A DNA stretch of 64,000 nucleotides from Hemicordylus capensis (GCF_027244095.1 NC_069657.1:144146857-144210856); one strand, 5' to 3'; counted from the stretch's first letter, positions 23,857 to 35,434 are shown. Program-made: numbers and translations. The notes: a model not told the origin generated them from the letters alone.

Positions 23857-24520
23857 ATATACTTCTAATTTGTTCCTTCTCACCCACACAGATCTGGTGG
23901 AAGGCTCTGCTCTAGCTCTCCTCAATAAGGGAAAAACTACCAGCAACTTTTAGGAAAAAGACCTTTATAGCTGTTGCCCTGAAGTACGAGAATAAGCTTC
24001 TTGAGAAGGTGTGACAATGAACCTCTCTTTTAGATACAGTACATCTTTTTAGAGCTGAATTTGGGTAATTCTTAGCTTTAATGTAAAAGAAAATGGTGAA
24101 TTGCATGTGCCTAAAAAGAAACACAGATATGGTTGTAGTTTCTCTGGCAATTAGGAGAGGGGGAAATACAAGAATGACTTTTCAAAAGACTCAGAGATTG
24201 AACAAGTCATTCTTGTATTGCTCTTATGGATTTAAGAGGTTGGTTCGTTTCACCTCAAACACATTCCCAGTACATGCCAGATAGTCATTCTACTCCTCAC
24301 ACTGGGTAGGCTACATGCATTGTATGTGGCTTTACAGGTGACAATCTGAGCATTGTTCCTCTGTCATGTGATTAACATTTTAAAAGCATTGTGTAGGTGG
24401 GAGTTGCAGGAGTTGCTTGAGTGGAAGACCACTTGCACAGCCCTCTTTGCAGCATATACGTGTTTGCTTATATGTGTATGTGTTTTTGTGTGACTTGTTC
24501 ATGCTTTCATTTTAAAAGTA
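23857..24520. other. OR upstream flank, nothing recognised
   Basis: Likely intron or 5' flank of the third OR. No repeat identified. Confidence 0.35.
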
Positions 24521-24528
24521 AGCCTGAG

Positions 24529-24814
24529 TAGAGATGTGCATGAAACAAATTTTTCAATTCATTTAGAAATTGAATCCAATTCAAATCTGGTCCAAAAATT
24601 TGATTTGGTGCCTTTTTAAACCACCTGGGGGCCTGAATGGTTTTTTAAAATTGCCAAATGCTCTCAAATAGAATTTGAATCAAATTTCAAAAATTCAATT
24701 TGAATTTGAATCAAATTGCCTTTTAAAGGGGTGATCCGATTTGAATTCGAATCACTCGAACCACCTAGATTTGAGTTGAATTGATTCAAATTCGAATCAA
24801 TTTGCACACCCCTA
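24529..24814. mobile_element. 286-bp hAT MITE
   Basis: Ends TAGAGATGTGCATG and TTTGCACACCCCTA. The flanks AGCCTGAG (24521-24528) and AACCTGAG (24815-24822) form an 8-bp duplication with one mismatch. The interior is rich in TTGAATTC/GAATCAA motifs, like the ends of the larger relatives. Confidence 0.85.
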
Positions 24815-24844
24815 AACCTGAGTACAGCCCCTCTTTTAAAAGTA

Positions 24845-25098
24845 AGGTATAGATAGGCACCTTTAAAAGTAGTGGTTCTCTTCTATTTAGCAGTGGGAAA
24901 GTAATAGTTTCCATTTAACCACAGCATCCCTCCCAGTGGATGTTGCTGGTGTCTACCTTGTGTTCATTTTTATATTGTGAGCCCTAAGGGAGCAAGGGTC
25001 ATCTTTGTTTTATTTTTCCCCTATGTAAATCACTTTGAGAATTTTTTTTGCTGCTGAAAAGTAGACTATAAACAATAACGATGACAATGATGATGATG
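24845..25098 (+). repeat. Interspersed repeat family A, copy 3
   Basis: A diverged copy with GTTGCTGGTGTCTACC, GTGAGCCCTAAGGGAG and CCTATGTAAATC, ending in GAT/ACA-type simple sequence. Confidence 0.65.
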
Positions 25099-25100
25099 AC

Positions 25101-25339
25101 AGACATTCAGACTAATGAAGTGCTGATGCTGCCAATGTTGAACTGGTGCTAAGGGGGAGGAGCAGTTTTCATCAATCTCTCCTGCCCTCTGAAGTCACCA
25201 CTGAGGGCTGTGTAGCCCTCAGGTACATATTTATGTGGACCACAACTTCAGGGGAAAGGGGAGATTGATGGAAATCACCCCTCCCTCATAGCACCAGGAC
25301 AACATTGCTGCATGAACACTTTGCTAGTCTGGATGTCGG
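25101..25339. mobile_element. Palindromic MITE, about 240 bp
   Basis: The left arm starts AGACATTCAGACTAATGAAG and the right arm ends GCTAGTCTGGATGTCGGC. The arms pair over about 95 bp (CATCAATCTCTCC with GGAGATTGATG). A related end is seen at 39521. No clear TSD was found. Confidence 0.75.
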
Positions 25340-25494
25340 CCATTATTTCATCAATGACATATTTTACAGATATGGTCTCATCTTCTCTTCAACAGTTACC
25401 TGTACACTTTGATACAAAATCATTCCTTGCAAACGTTCTCATCTGATTGATGTTTCTCATCAAGACACTTACCTTTTTGTACTTACAATCTCTT

Positions 25495-26175
25495 TGATAT
25501 AAATTGACCTAGGCCAGCTGAGCTGAAGGGCAGGGCAGGACTGTAGGGGAGGACAGAAAGGAGCAAAGAGCTTCCACCTTTTTTCCTCCTGTTCATCTGA
25601 TTTGGCAAGGGACGGGGGGAAGTAAAAAGTTTGTAGAGATGGACACAGAAGAACAATGTGCTTGCTCTTTGTCTCTTGGGTACCTGGCTATCTGTGATAA
25701 AGTGTAATTTAAATTAAAAACTAGAAATGCTCTTTCACCTACCAATTCTCCTATATCCTGCTAGCATGTTTTCCTCTTCCAGTTATTTTGAAATTCTTGT
25801 ATTCAATTTGTTCTGGTTCATTGATGAAGCTAGGCATGAAGTTGAATCTCTCTGTTATTTGCTTCATACTCTGTCATGGGTGCAATTTCCAGTGATAAGA
25901 CAGAGAAGATGGCTGAATGACTGTGTTGTTATGACACTTACAGATTCTTGACTATCACTGCACTACCTGTTATGAGCAGCACCTTAAGATCATTTAGGGT
26001 GTGTGCTATTTTGAAGGGACTTTATATCGAGAGTTTGAACTGACTGACTTTCAGCAAGTACAATTATCTTCATGCCTTTGGGTATAGAAATTAATTCTCC
26101 TGAGAAATCATTTGAAAATACTATTTCAAAATAGAAACATTGCTTAGAAAGTAGGTGAGTATGGATGACTCATCT
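25495..26175 (-). promoter_or_regulatory. Conserved OR 5'-flank block, copy 2
   Basis: About 680 bp collinear with 35435-35652 plus 38992-39470. Shared landmarks in order: GGCCAGCTGA, CTCCTGTT..ATCTGATTT, TTTCACCTACC, CATGAAGTTGAATCTC, AAGATGGCT, TTAATTC and CATTTGAAAA. It lies 5' of the third OR on the same strand, so it probably duplicated with the gene and may include the promoter. Confidence 0.6.
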
Positions 26176-26459
26176 GGTACAAAGAACTTATAATTCAGTT
26201 GCGAGCTGATTGTGCTGAAACCCACTGATAGCAACAGACCTAAGTATGCCTAAATCTGTGCTGGATTGTGGAATTGGAATCTAGGCTCCAGGGTATAGAT
26301 TCATCTTACCTCATAGAAACGAGCCTTCCTGTGACTCATAGGGCATATTCGGACATAGCATGAAACCTCGGATAGACAAACCTGTGGTTAATCTGTGAAC
26401 CCAGAAATCACCATGCAATCGATTGTTCAACCACGGTTTCGCAACCTCTGGCTTCTGAG

Positions 26460-26560
26460 CAGAGGGACTGGTGGGCCACTGTGTGAAACAGGATGCTGTA
26501 CTAGATGAGCCTTTGGCCTAATCCAGCAGGGCTGTTCTTATGGTCCATCGAGGCTACATC
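26460..26560 (+). mobile_element. CR1 3'UTR scrap
   Basis: TGGGCCACTGTGTGAAACAG, then GATGCTG and AATCCAGCAGGGCTGTTCTT, match the 3' end of the CR1 at 7770-7850. Confidence 0.85.
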
Positions 26561-27907
26561 CAAGTATTGTATTGCGTGTGTCGCGAAATCATGTGCATGG
26601 CATCAGGGCATCAGTGAAGTGGCAACCATAGTCCACAATCATCGAGGGGGTGTGCCCTGTGCACTCATGCCTTTTTGGCATAGATCACTCACTTTCAGCA
26701 TGGAAATGACATTTTAACTCTTTCCTCACACCACTTGCACCATTATCCTTGCAAGAGCCCTGCAGCCATAAAGGGCTGCACAAGCACAATTACTGATACT
26801 GGGGAATGGTGACAAGCACTAGTTTAATGTTACTCTGGGAAGGGGTCATGATGACTTCTTAGGAGTGAATATGTATATGAGGGCAGGCAAAGGATCCTGG
26901 GGTTTGATCCACTGTGACAAAGGATGCTATTGGAATCATAGATCTGGGCCAAGCAGCCCAGGAAGCCCCAACACACTCCTGCCACCATACTGGCTTGCCG
27001 GCTGGGGATTAGTCCTCTCATGAAAGGGCCAGTCCACTGAGGAAAACCAGAGGCACTTTGTTTTTCGGGTCTCCATTGGACAGCACTCTCATGAGGTAGG
27101 TCATCCAACTATAGGCCCCCCGCCGCTGTATCTCTGGTTAATAATAGGCTCCATACCTTCCCCTCTCCACTCAACCCTTCCAGACTTCCAAACAGTCTGG
27201 TCCACTCCACGTGTCTGAGCAGTTTCAGGTGGCCATTGTTGGATCCTACATCCACAGACAGATGGGCTGGGCTGGGACCGACATCAAGGCATCTGAACCG
27301 GCATCAAGGCATATGTAAATCAGCCACCATGGAGCATCCCGGGGCAGGCAACCTGTGGCAAATCAGGAAACCGCAGATTTGAGCTATCCCTGGCAAGCCA
27401 GGTAGCCGTGCATGGCAATAAATATCCCCATGGATATGTGTTGTGGGGAGACCAGACTGTCAGAGGGGGCACTTGGACTCCTGCTTTGTGGCAGTTGCCG
27501 GGACCGGGAAAGGTGTTGCTGGGGTACCCTTCCCTGGGTCTTGCATGGATCTAACAACCGGGCTGGGTGGCAACAGCTGTGTGGCCTACATGCATAACTC
27601 CATGGCCAGGCACTCTCATGAGAGAGAGGTCCTGAAGCTCAGGTAACATTCATCTACTGCATGTTTTATCATCACAAGGGGCTTTTGAGCATGTCCCTTT
27701 TGTCCCACTGGTTGGTTGTGCTCATGAGGTATGGCCGAGACTGCATGCTTGCACCCCAGGCTGGCCCCCCTCCCCCTACAAAATGGTACAAAAAATAGAA
27801 CAGAACCACTGAAAAACTCTAGGAGTTTTCTTTTAACCCAAACTTTGGGTTAACTCATTCATGCTAGATTTTACTTTGCTGGTACTCATGATACCACCAG
27901 TCTGGGG

Positions 27908-28391
27908 TAGGGGTGTGCACGGAACCGCCAAACTGCGGTCCAGCTCTGGGGTAGGGGGTAGCTTTAAGAGTGGGGGGAGGGTTTACTTACCGCTCCCGCT
28001 GCTTTCCCACTCTGGCACCGTAATTGTAGGAGTAACTGGGGTGGCAGGATACCTCCCTGCCGCCCCTTCCCCGCTGTCACTGTAAAAAACTCCCAGGAGT
28101 CCTTTGTGCGCGCGCACGTCACAGAGATGTGAAGCGCGCACACGATGTGCGTGCATGCAAAGGACTCCTGGGAGTTTTTTACAGCGACAGCGGGGAAGGG
28201 GCAGCAGGGAGGTATACTGCCGCCCCAATTACTCCTACAGTTACGGCGTCAGAGTGGGAAAGCGGTGGGAGGGTTAAGTAAACCCTCCTGCTGCTCTTAA
28301 AGCTACCCCCCCACCCAAACCGGACTGCCCAGGTCCGGACCGGTCTGGAGGCCTTTACAATGGCCTCCAGACCGGTCCAGGCCCATCTCTA
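27908..28391. mobile_element. 484-bp palindromic hAT MITE
   Basis: Ends TAGGGGTGTGCACGG and GGCCCATCTCTA, with perfect 8-bp duplications GTCTGGGG (27900-27907 and 28392-28399). Long inverted arms carry GACTCCTGGGAGTTTTTTAC and its complement around a GCGCGC-rich loop near 28110-28160. Confidence 0.92.
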
Positions 28392-29760
28392 GTCTGGGGT
28401 ATTTCAGTGCTGGTGGGGGGCAAGGTTGGACATGTGGAAACACACATATATATGTGTAGAGTTGAAGGCACACACCTATACAGTTGGAGAGAACAGTACT
28501 ATCCACAAGAACCTAAAAAATACAGACACTGTCTAGGCATCCAGGGAAATCAACACCCTGCTGCCCAACCAGACAGCACACACACCTTTGAAAGGATGCC
28601 TTGCTGAGAAGCCGCACTAGATAAGTTATGTTATTAATGAGAGGTTTTCTTGCATTTGTGCCTTCTCCCCTTCCCCGGATGGAAGGTGTCAAAACATTTT
28701 GTATGGTAATTCCAATGAAACGTCCTGCATGCCTGGCAATGTACCAAGGTCTGTGTTGCAGGTTGCTCAAGACATCCAAACCAATGGTCAGAGACAGACA
28801 CCAAATTTGTGGGGCTATGTGTTTCTTTATATGACTGGACCACAGAAAGGTTGCCATGGCCGGGGTTTCCGCAGGTTTATGCGGAATGGCATAAAGGGAT
28901 GGCATATTGGTATTTCTGCTAAGAGCATGGTATCCCTCCCTCAATGGCCAGGCATGTGTGCCTTTTGTGGGGAAACAACCTGATTGTTCAATTTCTGTTG
29001 TTACTGGGGCTTCATATTTTTGTGCACATATCTTTGGAGCCCTGAATTGCTGGAGACCTTTCCTGCTGTGCTCGTCTTATCATCCCATCCTTTTGGTGCA
29101 GATGGACAAGGAGGGCCCATCAGATTCAGGGGAACATGGGCTTTCTCCAAAGTGGTTCTTTCCTTTTAAGTGGATGAATGCTTGGGAAGTGGTATCCCTG
29201 TTGCCAAGCAACAGCAGGAGGAGTGCAGAGATGGCAGAGGATGGGGCAATAGCTCTGAGAGGCGGCCAGCGAGGAGCTCAGCTGGCATAGAGCTGACCCA
29301 TTTCTAGGCTGCTCTGAACTGAAACCCATTCCAAACCAAATTCCAATTCAGGTTTGGGGTGGAAAACTGACCCATGGTTGGGTGACGAAACCACAGTTGC
29401 ATGCATTCAGACAACCACAAACTTTAACTTCTGGCACGATTCCCTCTAGTTTGGTGTTGTGTTCGAACATGGCCTAACTGTCCTGTCTTTCAGGTCCCAG
29501 AGCTGCTATCCTTGAAGCTGCTTTTTCTCCTGCTGAAGGAAAAAAACCTTGTAAATATTTTTTTTTTTTTTAAGTAGAAAATCCATCAGTGGGGAAAAGG
29601 TTAAGCAGCCCTTTCCCCCATACTGGTTTCCCACTGCACACTGTGGCCTCTGATTTTATATCATTTTAAATATTTTTTTAAAAAACCCTGGGAGCAAAAC
29701 TAATAATTATCTTAATGTTTGTAAAGCACTTTCAAGTATTAGTCACATACTAGACTGGTT

Positions 29761-31761
29761 TAGGGGTGTGCAATTCGGATTTTTGGGTGATTCGGCTCGG
29801 ACCCGAGCCGAATCACCCCCGTTCTGTTTTGTGCCCGAATCTGGGTCACCCGAATCACCCTTGATTCGGTTCGGATTCGGATTTAACCCGAATCCGAATC
29901 CGAATCGATTCGGGGGGGTAAAAAGGGGCCCAGGGGCAAAATTTTGGGGTGGGGTGGTAGTGCCCAATGGGTAGAGTCTACCACCCCAAATTCGGGGGGA
30001 TTGGGCAAAGTCCTGATTTTTTGTGAATTTTTAAAGTTTTAGTGACTTTGGGGCAGTTCGGGGGCATAGCATGGGATCTGGGCAAAAGGAGTGGGGTGGG
30101 GTGGTAGCGCCTAATGAGTGCAGGCTACCACCCCAATTTCAGGGGGATTGGGCAAAGGGCTGATTTTTGGCAAATTTCTGAAAATTTCATGTCTTTGGGG
30201 CAGATTGGGGCATATTGGGGCAGAAAGTGGGGGCTGGGGCAGAATAGTGGGGTGGGGTGGTAGTGCCTAATGGGTGCAGGCTACCACCCCAATTTCAGGG
30301 GGTTTGGACAAAGGGGTGATTTTTTGAGAATTTTTGAAGTTTTGGTGACTTTGGGGCAGTTTGGGGGCAGAAAGTGGATCTGCCCCAAAAGAGTGGGGTG
30401 GGGTGGTAGTGCCTAATGGGTGGAGGCTACCACACCAATTTCAGGGGGATTGGGCAGAGGGCTGATTTTTTGAGAATTTTTGAAGTTTGGGTGTCTTTGG
30501 GGCAGATTGGGGGCAGAAAGTGGATCTGCCCCAAAGGAGTGGGGTGGGCTGCTAGATAGTGCCTGATGGCTGGAGGCTACCACCCATCCCCAATTTAAGA
30601 GTGATTGGGCAGAGGGGTGAATTATGGTGAATTTATTTGTATGAGGTTTGTCTTCATAAGGTGAAGTGTGCTAAAGTGATTACTTCCTCATATTATTCAT
30701 AGTAAAGGAAAGCGTGAAAAAGTGAAAGTGGGGTCATGAGAGTTGTTTAATTGAAAAAAATCTCATTTGCTATGATAGAATGAGAATTCACACCTCAGAA
30801 AAAACTTCTGAGGTGTGAATTCTCATTCTATCATAGCAAATGAGATTTTTTTCAATTAAACAACTCTCATGACCCCACTTTCACTTTTTCACGCTTTCCT
30901 TTACTATGAATAATATGAGGAAGTAATCAATTTAGCACACTTCACCTTATGAAGACAAACCTCATACAAATAAATTCACCAAAATTCACCCCCTGCCCAA
31001 TCACTCTTAAATTGGGGATGGGTGGTAGCCTCCACCCATTAGACACTATCTACCAGCCCACCCCACTCCTTTGGGGCAGATCCACTTTCTGCCCCCAATC
31101 TGCCCCAAAGACACCCAAACTTCAAAAATTCTCAAAAAATCAGCCCTCTGCCCAATCCCCCTGAAATTGGTGTGGTAGCCTCCACCCATTAGGCACTACC
31201 ACCCCACCCCACTCTTTTGGGGCAGATCCACTTTCTGCCCCCAAACTGCCCCAAAGTCACTAAAACTTCAAAAATTCTCAAAAAATCACCCCTTTGTCCA
31301 AACCCCCTGAAATTGGGGTGGTAGCCTGCACCCATTAGGCACTACCAACCCACACCACTATTCTGCCCCAGGCCCCACTTTCTGCCCCAATATGCCCCAA
31401 TCTGCCCCAAAGACATGAAATTTTCAGAAATTTACCAAAAATCAGCCCTTTGCCCAATCCCCCTGAAATTGGGGTGGTAGCCTGCACCCATTAGGCACTA
31501 CCACCCCACCCCACTCCTTTTGCCCAGATCCCATGATATGCCCCCGAACTGCCCCAAAGTCACTAAAACTTTAAAAAATCGCCAAAAATCAACCATGAAC
31601 CGAATCACCCGAATTTTTTTTGCCCGAAATTCGGGTGATTCGGCTCGTGTCCGAAAAAATTCGGGGGACATCGGGGGTGATTCGGTTCGGCCCCGAATCA
31701 CCCGAAATTGTTCATTTCGGGCACAGATCGTTCTGTGCCCGAAATTTTTTGCACATCCCTA
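29761..31761. mobile_element. 2.0-kb giant hairpin hAT element
   Basis: Ends TAGGGGTGTGCAATTCGG and TTTTTTGCACATCCCTA, with perfect 8-bp duplications GACTGGTT (29753-29760 and 31762-31769). The whole element folds on itself. The arms at about 30010-30800 and 30806-31590 are nearly identical inverted copies around the 5-base loop AAAAC (30801-30805). Each arm holds about five diverged tandem units of 146-156 bp, each with a GGTGGTAG...CTACCACC mini-stem. The outermost 200-250 bp are GATTCGG-rich and less similar between ends. It has no coding capacity. Confidence 0.95.
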
Positions 31762-32112
31762 GACTGGTTCTCACAACCAGCAATAGGGTAGGACAAGTAT
31801 CCCAACCACATTCAGGAACTGTGCACACCCACATTTTGTGATGGTGTGTTAGTAAAAAGCAAGATAGGAGGCAGGGGAAGTGATCATGTTCAAGCCTCCC
31901 GCTGGGTAGGAAAGCTCTGTCCTACCCAGCAGCTGTACCCAGCTCTGTAACGTAGTAGGACGAAAACTGTCCCACACAGAGTGAGCCTTGCACATGATCA
32001 GTTCCCTGTCTCCTACCTTGATTTTTACTCAGACACTATTGCAAAATGGGAGTTTGGCTCTCAAATTTGCATAGGACGCTTCTCCTATCTGGTTACTGGT
32101 CATAAGAACCAG
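31762..32112. mobile_element. Palindromic MITE, split at its tip by the giant hairpin
   Basis: The left arm CTGGTTCTCACAACCAG ... GTAAAAAGCAAGATAGGAGG pairs with the right arm CCTACCTTGATTTTTAC ... CTGGTCATAAGAACCAG. A central stem CTGGGTAGGA/TCCTACCCAG lies near 31910. The first bases of the left tip, TAGACTGGTT, sit at 29751-29760, on the far side of the hairpin insertion. Confidence 0.75.
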
Positions 32113-32310
32113 CTTACTATTTTGTAAACCTTACAGCAATTCTGAGAGGAAATGAGCATTACTGTCTTCATACTACAGATGGAAAGGACAAAGCTAAAAG
32201 TGAGTGGTGTGCCTAAGGCTGCCTAGTGAGTTAATGGCAGATGTGAGATTCAAACCAGAAAAGTCGTGATTTGTAGCTGAGGCTTTCAGCCTCTGTTCTA
32301 CACCAGTTCT
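32113..32310 (-). mobile_element. MIR-type ancient SINE
   Basis: Relative to the mammalian MIR consensus, the minus strand shows GGTTTGAATCTCACATCTGCC, then AACTCACTAGGCAGCC and CCATCTGTAG..., in the same order as MIR's CGAATCC..CTCTGCCACTTACTAG..CTCATCTGTAA. It is highly diverged, as expected for an amniote-wide relic. Confidence 0.7.
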
Positions 32311-32477
32311 CCCTCCCTTCCTCCCTCTCTCCCTCTCCCTTTCCTCCCCTCTTCTGAGTTTATAATTGGGTTGCCTTTGCAGCACTATTGTGGATGGAGC
32401 AATAGCGCCACATATGCACTGTGAGCAATCAGATTTTGTTTTTCCCTCCTAATATAATTCATCATATTATTACAATC

Positions 32478-32592
32478 CATCAACATTTTGGAGGTAAAAA
32501 ATGAAGCACAGTGTTGAACAAAGGATGGGTCACTGAGGAAGTGGCACATGAGAGTGTGAAGTCAGGAGTCGAATCTGCTTTTATTTTCAGAG
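32478..32592 (-). pseudogene. Olfactory receptor scrap (TM2 region)
   Basis: TCCATCAACATTTTGGAGGT, then GTCACTGAGGAAG and GAGAGTGTGAAGTCAGGAGTC, align with the minus-strand OR segment that encodes MLMDF and [10 protein letters not shown] in the intact genes (compare 2975-3075). It is short and damaged, with no reading frame kept. It sits 5' to 3' in the same order as the array, and a copy of the OR upstream block lies 3 kb upstream of it. Confidence 0.65.
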
Positions 32593-32599
32593 CAATCTA

Positions 32600-32858
32600 T
32601 TTTTTATCCTCAGGACTGAATAGGCTCCTAAATTTGCCACAATGCCAAACTAGCTGTTGTAGATATTCAGGGGAGCTTTGGGTGGTCTTTGATGCAGCAC
32701 AAGAAGTTGGGTTGTGATACCTTGGTGTACATACAGACAAGAAGTTTGTTGTAGGCAGCCAAAAGCATGACAAGTGTTCCATGGAAAAGGAAAACTCTGA
32801 GATTCCTTATGAAAGCAATAAAAATGTTGCATTCAAATCCTACAGTTTTGGTAACCAA
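32600..32858 (-). other. Unassigned minus-strand open frame
   Basis: An open frame of about 63 residues, rich in hydrophobic and Cys residues, including GFECNIFIAFIRNL and LVMLLAAYNKLLVC. It does not match OR segments I can recall and I cannot name it. It may be chance or a scrap of another gene. Confidence 0.15.
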
Positions 32859-32950
32859 GTGGTGATTTATGCAGTCCTTTATTATGAAGCTAATTAATCT
32901 TGTTTGTCAGTTTGCAGAGAAAAAAGTGCTGGAAGAAGTACAGCTGTACT

Positions 32951-33265
32951 CAGGGGTGTAACTACCATTAGGCAAGGGGAGGCAGTCGTCTTGGGGCCCC
33001 ACTGCCTCCAGAGGCACATCACATGACTCCCCACCCACCCATGTTGCACCCCCTATGAATTATGTTGAGTCTCTTGGAGATCGGCAGGAGCAGAGAGTTA
33101 AAAAACTAGATTCAATGTGAACTACGTAGATATTCACCGTATTCATAATGGGGGTATGAGTGTGAGTGCACTATATATTGTAAAGTGTGTTTGTGTGTGT
33201 ATACCAGCGAGGGGCCCATTTTAAAATCTTGTCTCTGGGCCCCCTCCAACCTTGCTACGCCCCTG
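32951..33265. mobile_element. 315-bp hAT MITE, CAGGGG type
   Basis: Ends CAGGGGTGTAACTACC and TTGCTACGCCCCTG, with perfect 8-bp duplications GCTGTACT (32943-32950 and 33266-33273). Distinct from the TAGGG-ended group. Confidence 0.92.
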
Positions 33266-33289
33266 GCTGTACTGTGCATGCTTGGCCAA

Positions 33290-33570
33290 AGGCAGCTTCA
33301 TGAAGCAAGGTGAGGTGATAGCCTCAGGTGGTGAGTGTGTCATGGGATGGTGAGTGCGGACTCCCCTCTTCCTGCGGCAGATGTCATGTGCCTGCTGCTG
33401 CCACCCCAGCCTCTTCTCAGCACCTCTGTCCATTTCACCCATCACCTGGGGCCCCACTCCCTTCCTCCCTTGCCTGGAGCCAGCGCTGATGTCAATCTGC
33501 CCCATCACCAGCCCTAACATTGCTCCTTTACCTCTGCTGGCCTCACCTCCTTTACTTGTGCTGGCCTCAC
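33290..33570. repeat. Interspersed repeat family B, copy 2
   Basis: TTCATGAAGCAAGGTGAGGT and GCCTCAGG near the start parallel 11938-12200. C-rich interior. Confidence 0.45.
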
Positions 33571-33589
33571 CTTCTGGCATAGAATCGTT

Positions 33590-33722
33590 AATTGTTGTTA
33601 TATTGTTTTTTAATTTTTGTTTTAGCTCTCTACTGTTTTAATGGTTTGTTTTAATTGTAAACCGCCCTGAGCCATTTTGGAAGGGTGGTATAAAAATCAA
33701 ATCAAATCAATCAATCAATAAA
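33590..33722 (+). mobile_element. L2-group LINE/SINE 3' end
   Basis: TGTAAACCGCCCTGAGCC, ATTTTGGAAGGGTGGTAT and a tail of AATC units. 3' terminus only. Confidence 0.75.
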
Positions 33723-35434
33723 AATATTCCAAAAAGAAATGAAAGGAGATCAGTTTTGAAGATAACCCCCCCACCCCTTTCTTAATATTCCTTTTTATTA
33801 ATGTAGTTAAATGTGTCAGATTTGTTGATATTAAGAAATCCTAAACCTTTCTTAACAATTCTTCTAGAGCTTTCAGTCTTGTCTGAAAAGAGTCTGAAAG
33901 ACTGGAGACAGCAGGAAGGCCCCTGCCTGTCTCTTCATTTTGGGTCTGCCTTAGTCATTGGCCTTTGGAGTCCTAGGAATGCTCAGCCCCTTCTAGAGAT
34001 GGTTTTTCCATATTCCCCCAAGAAATCTTATATGGAGAGAGTGGTTTGTCCCACATTAAAATAAAGTGGATGGTGGCAGCCTACTGTGAATCCCTTACAG
34101 TCAAGGATTCACTCCAATGAACTCCTCCCTCCTCCTCTGGCTCTGGTAGGAGCTATGGCAACATTTAAAGTAATTATTAGTAACCTTTGCTACTTCTTCC
34201 TCTGAAACCAATTTATCTTGATAGTTTCATGTTGAAGAAATAGTTTATGCAGTTGGTTTGCAGTCCAGAAGGTCTGAGTGAGAACTGCGAGGCAAGGGAC
34301 ATGTGTTGTGTTTTTAACTATGACTTTCCCCTTACAAATGCACTACATGTCCAAGCTGGTTGGACATGTCCAAAAACCTCACTCACTCACTATTTCCTCA
34401 GTATGTCATAAATCAGTATGATTCTGTAATCAAATGAAATGTTAAGAAGGCCCCACACATGCAGATTTGCCTCCAGCCCCACACACCCCTAGCGAGTGCC
34501 ATGAACACAGAATATAAACAGAATACCAAATGAGCTCTGCTCCCCCACCCCCAATGTGCTGGCCACAAATACAGTGGTTGATATATGAAAAACTAAACTT
34601 TGGGGAGAGATCCTCCCTGTGAATGCTGTACTTGTGGTCAGTGAGTGGGAGGGTGGAAGCAGATCACATCAGCATACAGAACAGGGCTTGACTGTTGGTG
34701 CTGTAACTGTGTATGGTATGCTGGCTACAGAATGCCTGAATAGGGCTAATGCCAGTTAGAGGGGAGAGTCAATTAGAATCAATTAGAAAAAATAGTCTAT
34801 TCAGAGTAAGGCAAGAGAGAAGGAGAACAGAGAAATAAAGAAGTCTTAATTTGGGATTCTGTGACTGTGTACAGTGTAAATGGTTACAATGCTAACTGGC
34901 AAGCCATGTCTCCATGATAATGTCCTCTTGTAACTTTGCCCCATTGATGACAAATGCCAGTATTAGTTAAGACAGGGATGGATCTGTTATTGTTTCTATG
35001 TCAAAACATAGATAATTGCAATAGAGAAGGGAATTGCAAGAATTATATTGCATAGAATAACTGGCATGAATACGTTGTACAAAATTATGGAGATAAAAAA
35101 AGATACCACAAATATATGGTATACAATAACAAGTTATATGCAGATTAGAGATGGAAATAAATTTACAGGTATGTTTATAAATTAGCTGCCTTTTATAGTA
35201 TACTGCAGAAATAAATCATACTCTTCTTTAGGTACAAGGTATATTTTTTAATATGTTATAATATAGAGTTTATATAGCCTTAAATATTTGATGAACTGAA
35301 TATATGGTAATATAGAAGAACATAATATAAATATATGGACATACTAATTATGGACATTTGATATTTATTTTGATTGGTTGGATTCATTTAAGTAATATCG
35401 CATGGTAAAGAATAATAAAATGTATATAAAAATA
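33723..35434. other. Intergenic, nothing recognised
   Basis: 34.9-35.4 kb is strongly A/T-rich. No gene or repeat identified. Confidence 0.35.

Larger units (their letters stand above)
26341..29478. mobile_element. DNA transposon remnant, 3.1 kb, with nested insertion
   Basis: The left end AGGGCATATTCGGACATAGC is roughly inverted at the right end (GTTCGAACATGGCCT). Related ends occur at 41.63 and 59.37 kb. Minus-strand translation near 27.05 kb contains SGFPQ-TG-P, which faintly recalls a PIF/Harbinger transposase core, but interruptions prevent a firm call. The flanks do not give a convincing duplication. A CR1 scrap (26460-26560) and a hAT MITE (27908-28391) lie inside. 29170-29290 resembles 41.94-42.05 kb on the opposite strand. 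Confidence 0.5.

Noticed and set aside
26830-27108. Minus-strand frame with SGFPQ as a Harbinger transposase gene
   Set aside because: Only a few residues match and the frame must change to continue; kept as a hint inside the DNA transposon entry.
28513-28983. Overlapping frames on both strands at 28.5-29.0 kb
   Set aside because: No motif I can recognise on either strand; lies in DNA transposon sequence.
29954-31530. Possible CRISPR-like or satellite array
   Set aside because: The 146-156-bp units are diverged, mirror-imaged and bounded by hAT ends; they are internal repeats of a transposon.
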